Shown piece by piece: positions 17,531-25,433 of a stretch of DNA of 64,000 bases (positions within the stretch are counted from its first letter, which is position 1; each line of letters opens with the position of its first letter). Below the pieces are notes generated by a model, which ran no database searches, had not been told where the DNA came from, and saw only the letters and a list, made by a program, of their open reading frames with translations. Source of the stretch: Leptospira soteropolitanensis (GTDB taxonomy: Bacteria > Spirochaetota > Leptospiria > Leptospirales > Leptospiraceae); the NCBI RefSeq assembly GCF_026151655.1, contig NZ_JAMQPN010000006.1:124001-188000 (forward strand), written 5' to 3'. A program made the position numbers and the translations under genes.

Positions 17531-20500
17531 TTCAAAGTATACAAAATAGTTCCGAATTACGATTCAATTTTTTAACCAACGGGAATATACATTCCATTCG
17601 CTTCAAAAACCTACTAGTCAATCTATATCTGGGCAATGAGATGGAGCCTTGTGTAAGTAATCTTTATTTGAGAATTTATACAGAATATGAAGTTATAGTT
17701 GTCCCCTTACTTGGACCAAAAGCCAATTCCCAATATAAAATCTCTAATACGATTTTTCTTTCACAGGGAATGTATAAAGATATAAACTATCTAGTGCGTT
17801 GGGAACTCCATCCTGACAAATCCGCTTGGCGATACAAAGTAGATATCACAAACAATAACACATACCCGATAAGTTATGATTTGGTTTATGTACAAGACAT
17901 AGGTATTTGTGATTATGCAGCCTCACGTTTAAACGAATATTTTGTATGCCATTACATCCACCATGAACCTACTTTTTCAGATAAATTTGGCTATAGCGTA
18001 CTATCGAGACAAAACGAATTGGTATCTGGAAAAAATCCAGCTACTTACCTATTTAGCTCGGAACCCATTCGTAATTTTGCCACCGATGGTCTTGACTTAT
18101 TCCCAGATGGTATTTCGAATCAACTCAAAAGCAAACGGAGACAAGGCGAACATTCCATCATTGGACTAGAAAGCGAAACTTTTACTTTAGAGACAAACGA
18201 ATCAAAAAGTGCTAATTTTTACGGTTATTTATTTCCTCATCTGGATAAAGTTCAATCTTTAAAGAACAAAGATGAATTTATTATAAACCAAATCGCTGAA
18301 TGGAATGATGATCAAAATCCAGATTCCTCTTCGATAATACCAACGGAAAACATTTTTTCTATCGCAAAAAAGCTTCAGGGCGAATCCTTAAATGTGGAGG
18401 AATTAAATTCATATTTCCCAAATCCTTGGCGCGAAGTGGAAAGATTGGAAACGGGATCTATTTTGTCTTTTTTCACTAATGAATCAACTCACGTTGTATT
18501 AAAAGAAAAGGAATCTCTTTGTCTACGACCTCATGGTCAAATTTTAAGAACGGGCATTCCAACAATTCCTGATGAATCTTCACTAACCGTTACTTGTTAT
18601 ATGAAAGGAATTTTTTTGTCCCAACTTACCGAAGGGCATACAAGCATTAACCAATACCTATCACGTAACCATAGTTATCTTGGATTATTCAATTCTTATG
18701 GATTTCGAATTTTTTTAGAAGAAAATTCTCAATTTTTCCTATTGGAGTCTCCTTCAGTTTTAATCATGGAACTTAACCAGTTGGAATGGATTTACAAATG
18801 GAAAAATGACGAAATTAGAGTCAAAGTTGAAGCAACTTACGACCATAAAATCAAATTTCAATTAAGAACCACTGGTAATTTGGGTAAAAAATTCCTATTA
18901 TCTTTTCATGTCGCACTTGATGGTGATAACGGTTCCTTGGAATTGCCACCAAAAGTTTTTAAAAACAAAAATGAAATTCATATAGAACCAAATCCAGAAT
19001 CCTTTCTTTATCAGAGATTAGATGGAAAAGGTTTCAAAATCTTCTCTGAAGAAATCAATTCCTGGGAAATTTCTGATGACCGTTTCTTATACGTTGATGG
19101 TAATTCAAAAAACCAGTCATATCTTACTGCAAAAGTATCTGTAAAAGAAAGCCTTCAGTTTACGATTCAAGGAAACTTAATCGGATCTCAAAAGGGAAAT
19201 TTAAAGTTAGAAAAACAAAAACAGACTTTTTATCCAATCGTTAATGATGAACAAATGGATAACGTTGCATTACTATCTATAAAACAAATCAAAGAAATTC
19301 TACCTTGGTTCGAACAAAATGCACGGATTCACTATTTAAACCCAAGAGGACTAGAACAATATTCGGGAGGGGGTTGGGGCACAAGGGATGTGTGCCAAGG
19401 AGCTTTCGAATTTTTACTGGCTAAGGGTGATACTGAATCTTGCCGTAGTTTACTCCTGCATGTATTCCAAGAACAAAATGAAGATGGAGATTGGCCACAG
19501 TGGTTTATGCTTTATCCCCGAGATAGGGAGATTAGAGCCGGAGACTCTCACGGAGATATTGTATATTGGCCAATACTTGCCCTAACTTCTTACTTAGAAC
19601 GAACCAAAGATATTCATTTTTTGAAAGAAACGACAATAGCTCCTCATAGAAAGAACCCTAGAACTATCCTTGAAGCAGTAAAACAAGCAGTAAATTTAAT
19701 TAATAGTCGCTTGGTGTATGGCACAAAACTTCCCCTATACGGTAATGGTGATTGGAATGATTCGCTACAACCAGTAAGAGAAGAATTCCGCACTAAGGCT
19801 GTTAGCACATGGACAGCGGAATTACAATGTCTCACCTACAAAGCTCTGATCCAAATTTTTTATCTCATAGACGACAGCAAAAATCAAAAACTCTACCAAA
19901 CCGAATTAGAGACCATAAATCAAAATATCAAAGAACATTGTATGGAGGAAGGTGTCCTCGCAGGTTTAAGATATTTCGGTGATGGCAACACAAGAGAATT
20001 TTACTTACATCCTAAAGATATAAAAACGGGTATTCGTTATAGTGTCCTTCCTATGATTTATGGAATTTTGTCAGAAACTTTAGACGTGAAGGAAGCGGAA
20101 ACTCACCTTTCTCTCATCAAACAATGGCTTATGGGTCCAGATGGTGTCCGACTTTTTGATGCCCCAATATCATACAAGGATGGGGAAAACAAAGATTTCA
20201 AACGTGCCGAAACCGCTAGTTACTTCGGCAGAGAGATTGGACTCATGTATACACATGCACATTTACGTTACTGTGAAGCATTGGCCCATTTAGGTAAGTC
20301 GGAAGAATTTTTGTATCAACTGAATTTGGTAAATCCGATTGAAATCAAAAACAGAATTCCTTCTGCGAACAGAAGACAATCTAACTGTTATTATTCGAGT
20401 TCTGATGGATTGTTTTTGGATCGTTATGAAGCAGGTAGAGATTACAAAAAACTATTATCTGGGAACATTCCTTTAGAAGGTGGTTGGCGAGTGTATTCTA

Positions 20501-20826
20501 GTGGACCTGGAATTTATATCAAACTGGTCTATGAGTGCCTGCTTGGACTCAAAGTTTTTCCTGATGTGATCGAATTAGACCCAATTTTGCCCAAGGGTTT
20601 GAGTGGATTACAATGGAATCTAACTTTGAAGGATAAAAACCTTTGTATTGCCTACATAGTTGAATCCGAAAATGCCATTATCGAATCAGTTGAGTTGAAC
20701 AAGCAACCTATTCCACTCGTTCGAATGGAAAACCGTTATCGAAAAGGTGGTGTTCGATTCAATATTTCCGACATAGAATTGTATCTAAAAGAAACAGATA
20801 ATCAATTCACTGTTACTTTGCGATAA
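17527..20826 (+). CDS. GH94 glycoside phosphorylase, possibly 1,2-beta-oligoglucan phosphorylase
   Basis: A 1099-residue cytosolic carbohydrate enzyme. I start it at 17527, where ATG overlaps the upstream stop as ATGA; an in-frame ATG 39 bases earlier is less likely. The N-terminal 550 residues are beta-sandwich-like. The (alpha/alpha)6 part has the GH94 motifs GGWGTRDVCQG near residue 620, SHGDIVYWPILAL near residue 680 and GNGDWNDSLQ near residue 741, where the catalytic acid Asp is expected. There is no signal peptide. The length matches 1,2-beta-oligoglucan phosphorylases (about 1100 residues) better than cellobiose phosphorylases (about 800), but the substrate is not proven. Coupling to the exporter-like gene suggests uptake followed by phosphorolysis. 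Confidence 0.85.
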   Translation: MIQSIQNSSELRFNFLTNGNIHSIRFKNLLVNLYLGNEMEPCVSNLYLRIYTEYEVIVVPLLGPKANSQYKISNTIFLSQGMYKDINYLVRWELHPDKSAWRYKVDITNNNTYPISYDLVYVQDIGICDYAASRLNEYFVCHYIHHEPTFSDKFGYSVLSRQNELVSGKNPATYLFSSEPIRNFATDGLDLFPDGISNQLKSKRRQGEHSIIGLESETFTLETNESKSANFYGYLFPHLDKVQSLKNKDEFIINQIAEWNDDQNPDSSSIIPTENIFSIAKKLQGESLNVEELNSYFPNPWREVERLETGSILSFFTNESTHVVLKEKESLCLRPHGQILRTGIPTIPDESSLTVTCYMKGIFLSQLTEGHTSINQYLSRNHSYLGLFNSYGFRIFLEENSQFFLLESPSVLIMELNQLEWIYKWKNDEIRVKVEATYDHKIKFQLRTTGNLGKKFLLSFHVALDGDNGSLELPPKVFKNKNEIHIEPNPESFLYQRLDGKGFKIFSEEINSWEISDDRFLYVDGNSKNQSYLTAKVSVKESLQFTIQGNLIGSQKGNLKLEKQKQTFYPIVNDEQMDNVALLSIKQIKEILPWFEQNARIHYLNPRGLEQYSGGGWGTRDVCQGAFEFLLAKGDTESCRSLLLHVFQEQNEDGDWPQWFMLYPRDREIRAGDSHGDIVYWPILALTSYLERTKDIHFLKETTIAPHRKNPRTILEAVKQAVNLINSRLVYGTKLPLYGNGDWNDSLQPVREEFRTKAVSTWTAELQCLTYKALIQIFYLIDDSKNQKLYQTELETINQNIKEHCMEEGVLAGLRYFGDGNTREFYLHPKDIKTGIRYSVLPMIYGILSETLDVKEAETHLSLIKQWLMGPDGVRLFDAPISYKDGENKDFKRAETASYFGREIGLMYTHAHLRYCEALAHLGKSEEFLYQLNLVNPIEIKNRIPSANRRQSNCYYSSSDGLFLDRYEAGRDYKKLLSGNIPLEGGWRVYSSGPGIYIKLVYECLLGLKVFPDVIELDPILPKGLSGLQWNLTLKDKNLCIAYIVESENAIIESVELNKQPIPLVRMENRYRKGGVRFNISDIELYLKETDNQFTVTLR

Positions 20827-20832
20827 AATGAA

Positions 20833-20864
20833 AAAACGTGTAGGGAAAATTCCCCACACGTTTT
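20833..20864. terminator. Strong bidirectional rho-independent terminator
   Basis: The stem pairs AAAACGTGT with ACACGTTTT, has one A/C mismatch, then pairs GGGAA with TTCCC around a 2-base loop. A T-run follows within a few bases on the plus strand (20869-20873), and six T follow on the minus strand (complement of 20831-20836 and the stem base). It lies between the convergent GH94 and glnK genes and can serve both. Confidence 0.92.
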
Positions 20865-20892
20865 CCGATTTTTCCTTTAATAAAAGGAAGCT

Positions 20893-21237
20893 TTAAATGG
20901 CGTTTTTTCCTTTTTCGCCAGTTCTGATTCGAATGACTTCTTCGAGAGGTGAGATGAATATCTTCCCATCTCCGATTTTTCCATCACCACTTTTTGCTGC
21001 TTTTAGAATGGCATCAACCGTAGGTTTTACGAACTCATCATTAACCGCGATTTCCAAACGAACTTTTCTTAATAAGTTAACAGTGTATTCGTGACCACGA
21101 AAAACTTCTGTTTTCCCTTTTTGTTGTCCATAACCTTGAACGTCAGATACTGTTAGACGGTAAATTTCGTTTTTAGTTAATTCTGCTTTTACTTCTTCCA
21201 ACTTATGTGGTTGGATGATTGCAATGATCATTTTCAT
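20893..21237 (-). CDS. glnK: PII nitrogen regulatory protein (GlnK type)
   Basis: PII proteins sense ATP/ADP and 2-oxoglutarate and, in the GlnK branch, block the AmtB ammonium channel. The 114-residue product has the start MKMIIAIIQPHKLEEVK, a T-loop with GRG-type spacing and the uridylylation-type Tyr in RGHEYTVN near residue 51, and DGKIGDGKIFI, the nucleotide-binding B-loop. It lies 20 bases after amtB, the arrangement seen in nearly all bacteria, and would share its nitrogen-controlled promoter. Confidence 0.95.
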   Translation of the reverse strand: MKMIIAIIQPHKLEEVKAELTKNEIYRLTVSDVQGYGQQKGKTEVFRGHEYTVNLLRKVRLEIAVNDEFVKPTVDAILKAAKSGDGKIGDGKIFISPLEEVIRIRTGEKGKNAI

Positions 21238-21257
21238 AATGTTATACTCCTATTCCC

Positions 21258-22646
21258 TTAACCACGAGCTCGGATATTGAAATCAGGGTAAGCTTCTGCT
21301 CCATGTTCCCCAAGATCCAAACCACTGAGTTCTTCTTCTTCACTCACTCGGATTCCGCCAGCAAGTTTCAACACATACCATAACACGAAAGAGACAACAA
21401 ATGTGAATCCACCGATTGCTAAGATTCCGTAAAGTTGTGTTAGAATGGAAGGAACCTCAACTCCAGCCGGAGCACCTTCATAACCGAAAATTGCTACTGC
21501 TAACGTTCCCCAAATACCACAAACTAAGTGAACAGAAGTTGCACCTACAGGGTCATCAATTTTGATTTTGTCAAAGAAAAGAACAGACAATACTACTAGA
21601 ATTCCAGATACCGCACCAATAATGGCAGCAGAAGTTGGGCTAACAATCGCACATGGTGCTGTGATACCCACAAGACCCGCTAGTGTTCCATTAAGAATCA
21701 TACCAAGATCTGGTTTTTTCAATATAATCCAAGCAGTCACAGTGGATGCAAGTGCACCGAGTGCTGCAGAAATGTTTGTTGTCACAATCACGTGTGCCAT
21801 TACACTTCCATCGCCTACACCCATAGTAGAACCAGGGTTAAATCCAAACCAACCGAGCCAAAGGATCAGTGTCCCAAGTGCAGCAGATGTCATATTGTGA
21901 CCAAGGATTGGTTTGATTCTTCCATCTGGCAAAAATTTACCTTTTCTAGCACCAAGAACGATGGCACCAGCAAGAGCTGCCCAACCACCTACGGAGTGTA
22001 CTACGGTAGATCCAGCAAAGTCATGAAAACCAAGTGCTGAAATCCATCCACCACCCCATACCCAGTGACCTGTGAATGGATACATTACTGCTACAAGAAT
22101 AAAAGAGAAGATAAGAAAGGAATGAAATTTAATTCGTTCTGCTACCGCTCCAGAAACAATGGTTGCCGCCGTTGCTGCAAAAACCAACTGAAAGAAAAAT
22201 TTTGCAAGAAGTGGAACTCCTGTCCAATTCATAGAGGAATACACACCTTGGTATGCATCTCCAATGGCAGGAGAGTTATCGGCTCCACCTAGGAAAAAAA
22301 GACCTTCTGTTGCCATAAAAGGAGACCCATCACCAAACATTAATCCCCAACCGATTGCCCAATAAGAGAAAGTTGCAGCAGCAAAAACTATAAAGTTCTT
22401 TGCTAGAATGTTCACGGTGTTCTTAGACTGTGCAAAACCCGATTCAACGAGGGCAAAACCGGCATTCATAAAGAATACCAACATACCAGCGACTAGCACC
22501 CATAAGGTGTCTAATCCTACTGTCAAAGTTTGGATTGCGTTTGCGGTTTCTTGCGCCGGGTTCGCGACGGTTGCAGCTTCATCTGCAAAAAGGAACATCG
22601 GAACAACCAGGAGCAGGAAGGCGATTGATTTGAAATACTGTTTCAT
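21258..22646 (-). CDS. amtB: Ammonium transporter AmtB
   Basis: An ammonium channel with an N-terminal signal peptide (MKQYFKSIAFLLLVVPMFLFA) and eleven expected membrane helices. Diagnostic stretches are VLVAGMLVFFMNAGFALVESG, the pore region FDFAGSTVVH-like FHDFAGSTVVHSVGGWAAL with one twin His, and HLVCGIWGTLAV with the second. I place the start at 22646 because AAGGA lies about ten bases upstream; an earlier in-frame ATG at 22667 has no ribosome binding site and would be almost at the predicted sigma-54 transcription start. The C-terminal tail is the usual PII contact region. Confidence 0.95.
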   Translation of the reverse strand: MKQYFKSIAFLLLVVPMFLFADEAATVANPAQETANAIQTLTVGLDTLWVLVAGMLVFFMNAGFALVESGFAQSKNTVNILAKNFIVFAAATFSYWAIGWGLMFGDGSPFMATEGLFFLGGADNSPAIGDAYQGVYSSMNWTGVPLLAKFFFQLVFAATAATIVSGAVAERIKFHSFLIFSFILVAVMYPFTGHWVWGGGWISALGFHDFAGSTVVHSVGGWAALAGAIVLGARKGKFLPDGRIKPILGHNMTSAALGTLILWLGWFGFNPGSTMGVGDGSVMAHVIVTTNISAALGALASTVTAWIILKKPDLGMILNGTLAGLVGITAPCAIVSPTSAAIIGAVSGILVVLSVLFFDKIKIDDPVGATSVHLVCGIWGTLAVAIFGYEGAPAGVEVPSILTQLYGILAIGGFTFVVSFVLWYVLKLAGGIRVSEEEELSGLDLGEHGAEAYPDFNIRARG

Positions 22647-22686
22647 ATTACCATGTTTCCTTTCCATGTTATTTGCTTAGTTACAG

Positions 22687-22702
22687 TGCAAGATTGGTAC
22701 CC
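22687..22702 (-). promoter_or_regulatory. Probable sigma-54 promoter of amtB-glnK
   Basis: On the minus strand the sequence reads GGGTACC-AATC-TTGCA. It matches the sigma-54 consensus TGGCACG-N4-TTGCW at the invariant GG and GC with the required 10-base spacing between them, and all five bases of the -12 element agree. Transcription would start near 22677, giving a leader of about 30 bases that contains the ribosome binding site of the ATG at 22646. Nitrogen control of amtB-glnK by sigma-54 is well known in other bacteria. Confidence 0.7.
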
Positions 22703-22940
22703 AATTTGTGCCAGATAGGATTTGAAGGAAAAAAAAATGGTTATATGCTTAAAAACCCTCCATTTTGTGTAAATTTCTTAATATTGGAGCTTTAAACTGG
22801 AGAAAGGGAACTGGTGATAACACATCAATATGCCAAACATGATATCACAATGCATGATTTATAAGCATATCTAGGATTCGATCTTTGCTCTCCCAGATAA
22901 AAAACAAAGCCTACTGAGATCAAAATAGCCTCTAATAGAA

Positions 22941-24431
22941 GTGAATCAAGACCGAATCCGAAGCTGTAACCAAAATTCTTTTTCCCATGATGGCAAATAC
23001 ATCCTGTATTGGATGCAGGCTTACCGTAGGTTTGATTCGAACCATGCCTTTGCTTATGCAACCTCTCTTGCCAAAAAGTATAGCAAAGAGTTAATTGTTT
23101 ATGAAGGATTACGTTCCGATTACCCTTGGAATTCGAAAAGGATACACAAATTTATTTTGGAAGGAATGTATGACAACCAAACAAGGGCAGACGAACTAGG
23201 TATTAATTACTGGCCATTTGTTGAAACCAAAACAAATCCTGCAAAAGGAATCCTAAAAGCAATTTCCAAAGATGCCGCAGCAATTGTCACAGATGACTTT
23301 CCTTGTTTTATCATTCCCGAACAAACAACAAAACTTGCAAGTAAGGTGAATTGCCCACTTTATGCGGTGGATAGTAATTCCCTTCTTCCGTTCTCTCGTT
23401 TTGAAAAAGAAGCTAGTGCTGCAAGAATTCTACGGATTTGGATTCATAAAGAGTTTTTAAAAGGAATTCCAGATTTCACAAAACAAAAATGGGAAAAAAA
23501 AGATTTGGAAGGACTCCATCAAAACACAAAGCCACCAAAGAATTTCGGATTACCTAAAGATTTAGATACTTTTTTAAATACCTTTGCATTTAAGGAAAAA
23601 GTTTTACCAGCCAAAGGTGTGAAAGGTGGTCGCAACGATGCACTAAAGATTTTAAAAACTTTCCTATCGAAAAAATTAAACAACTATGAAACAGGCAGGT
23701 CCCAACCTAATTCGCAAGAACTAACTGCCACAAGTGGACTTTCTCCCTACCTCCATTTCGGACATATTGGCATTGAAGAAATTTTTACTTCTGTTTTGGA
23801 GGCCTCTAACAAAGGGAAATGGAACCCGGAACGAATGAGCTATGGTAAACCTGGAGACCGGGAACATTTTTATTCCGAATCTAGTTCGGCAAATCACTTC
23901 TTAGATGAACTCATTACCTGGAGAGATATTGGTTTTCTATTCTTTTGGAAAGATAAACCAAGTCGTATCCATTTAGGAAACCTTCCAGATTGGGTTAAAA
24001 ACAATTTTAATAAACACAAATTGGATACTAGAGAGTATCTTTATACTTTAGAGCAGTTTGAATCTGCAAAAACGCACGACGAACTTTGGAATGCAGCCCA
24101 AACTGAGCTCGTAAAAACAGGAAGAATGCACAACTATATGCGTATGTTATGGGGTAAAAAAGTCATCGAATGGAGCAAGTCCTACGAAGAGGCTTTTTTA
24201 ATCTTAGAACATTTGAATAACAAATATGCATACGATGGAAGAAATCCCAATTCCTATACAGGAATCCTTTGGTGTTTTGGACTCTTTGATAGGCCTTGGT
24301 TTCCCGAACGGAATGTATTTGGAAATGTTCGATTTATGTCCTCCGATTCGACAAAAAAGAAGTTTAAAATGAACTCCTATTTACAGTATATTGGTGAACT
24401 GAGTGGTAACTCCGACTCACTTTTTCCATGA
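22941..24431 (+). CDS. Class II CPD DNA photolyase
   Basis: This flavoenzyme splits UV-induced cyclobutane pyrimidine dimers using blue light. The 496-residue protein matches class II photolyases: KYILYWMQAYRRFDSNHA near the N-terminus, LSPYLHFGHIG in the middle, FLDELITWRDIGFLFFW, then MHNYMRMLWGKKVIEW and RNPNSYTGILWCFGLFDRPW near the C-terminus. The start is probably GTG at 22941, since the conserved region begins about 18 residues later; no ribosome binding site is obvious. It is the first gene of a three-gene operon joined by ATGA overlaps. A light-dependent repair enzyme fits an environmental lifestyle. Confidence 0.95.
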   Translation: MNQDRIRSCNQNSFSHDGKYILYWMQAYRRFDSNHAFAYATSLAKKYSKELIVYEGLRSDYPWNSKRIHKFILEGMYDNQTRADELGINYWPFVETKTNPAKGILKAISKDAAAIVTDDFPCFIIPEQTTKLASKVNCPLYAVDSNSLLPFSRFEKEASAARILRIWIHKEFLKGIPDFTKQKWEKKDLEGLHQNTKPPKNFGLPKDLDTFLNTFAFKEKVLPAKGVKGGRNDALKILKTFLSKKLNNYETGRSQPNSQELTATSGLSPYLHFGHIGIEEIFTSVLEASNKGKWNPERMSYGKPGDREHFYSESSSANHFLDELITWRDIGFLFFWKDKPSRIHLGNLPDWVKNNFNKHKLDTREYLYTLEQFESAKTHDELWNAAQTELVKTGRMHNYMRMLWGKKVIEWSKSYEEAFLILEHLNNKYAYDGRNPNSYTGILWCFGLFDRPWFPERNVFGNVRFMSSDSTKKKFKMNSYLQYIGELSGNSDSLFP

Positions 24432-24712
24432 CAGAAGAGTACCAACCATCATTAATAGAAGAAACAAAAACAAGTTTTGATTCGATATACTTCTACTTTG
24501 TTATTCTCTTCAATGATTCTATTCATGAATTTTCTTATGTTGAAGATTGTTTGATGAAAATTTGTTTCAAAACAAAAAAGGAAGCTAAAAAAATTGCAAT
24601 GGATGCTCATACAAACGGAAAAGCGGTTTGTTTTCAAGGTAGTATGGAAGAGTGCGAAACCGTTGCAGAAAATATGACAAATGCCAATTTAACAGTGATT
24701 CTAGGTGTATGA
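24428..24712 (+). CDS. ClpS-like N-degron adaptor protein
   Basis: A 94-residue protein that aligns over most of its length with ClpS, the adaptor that delivers N-end-rule substrates to ClpAP. The pattern VILFNDSIHEFSYVEDCLMKI corresponds to the ClpS N-D-x-x-x-x-x-x-F-V region, and IAMDAHTNGKAVCFQGSMEE to the conserved H-x-x-G-K-A segment. The Asn and first Asp of the substrate pocket and the His are kept, but the second Asp is Ser. The start overlaps the photolyase stop as ATGA, and its stop overlaps the next start in the same way. The family call is mine from motif reading. Confidence 0.78.
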   Translation: MTEEYQPSLIEETKTSFDSIYFYFVILFNDSIHEFSYVEDCLMKICFKTKKEAKKIAMDAHTNGKAVCFQGSMEECETVAENMTNANLTVILGV

Positions 24713-25425
24713 AACCAATACAAGAACAGATCCTCTCTGATCTAAAAAAAGAAGGAAACAAAGAAAAGGCAGATTTTTTTCCGAAGTTCTTTAAAACGGG
24801 ACCAGGAGAATATGGAGAAGGAGATATATTTTTAGGAGTCACTGTTCCTGTCCAAAGAAAGATAGCAAAAAAATATTATAAAGAAATAGATATCCCATCA
24901 CTAACATCTCTTATCACTTCCCCTTTTCATGAGGTAAGATTAACAACTCTATTTATTTTAGTATTTAAATTTGAGTCAAAAGATATTACTGAAAAAAAAC
25001 AAAAAGAGATTCTAGATTTCTATCTAAAACATACAAACTCAATCAATAATTGGGATTTAGTCGATTCAAGTGCCGATAAAATTCTTGGTGCCTTCTTATT
25101 TCAAAGACCAAGAGATGTGCTCGATAAATTTCACAAATCAAAGGATCTCTGGAAAAATCGAATATCAATCTTAAGTACGTTTTACTTTATTAGGAAAAAT
25201 GACTTTAACGATACATTGCGCTACTGTGAATCTTATTTATACCACAAACATGATCTGATCCATAAGGCTACCGGATGGATGTTACGTGAGATTGGGAACA
25301 GGGATAAAAAGATTCTAATTAACTTTTTGCAATCTCACGCAGCAAAGATGCCAAGAACAATGCTGCGTTATGCGATAGAAAAACTACCAGAATCTGAAAG
25401 AAAATTCTGGTTATCGGTTAAGTAA
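24709..25425 (+). CDS. AlkD-type DNA alkylation repair glycosylase
   Basis: AlkD-family proteins are HEAT-repeat DNA glycosylases that remove bulky cationic alkylated bases. The 238-residue protein consists of helical repeats, with NNWDLVDSSADKILGAFL near residue 105 and a later KATGWMLREIGNRD and MPRTMLRYAIEKLP, all family hallmarks. The start ATG at 24709 overlaps the previous stop as ATGA; a longer reading frame from 24652 would overlap the ClpS-like gene by 60 bases and is unlikely. Being coupled to a photolyase makes the operon a DNA-damage repair unit. Confidence 0.92.
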   Translation: MKPIQEQILSDLKKEGNKEKADFFPKFFKTGPGEYGEGDIFLGVTVPVQRKIAKKYYKEIDIPSLTSLITSPFHEVRLTTLFILVFKFESKDITEKKQKEILDFYLKHTNSINNWDLVDSSADKILGAFLFQRPRDVLDKFHKSKDLWKNRISILSTFYFIRKNDFNDTLRYCESYLYHKHDLIHKATGWMLREIGNRDKKILINFLQSHAAKMPRTMLRYAIEKLPESERKFWLSVK

Positions 25426-25433
25426 ATTTTGGA

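Noticed and set aside
22702..22714. TGGCAC on the minus strand as an alternative sigma-54 -24 element
   Set aside because: The distance to the following TTG does not give the required GG-N10-GC spacing; the GGGTACC...TTGCA match does.
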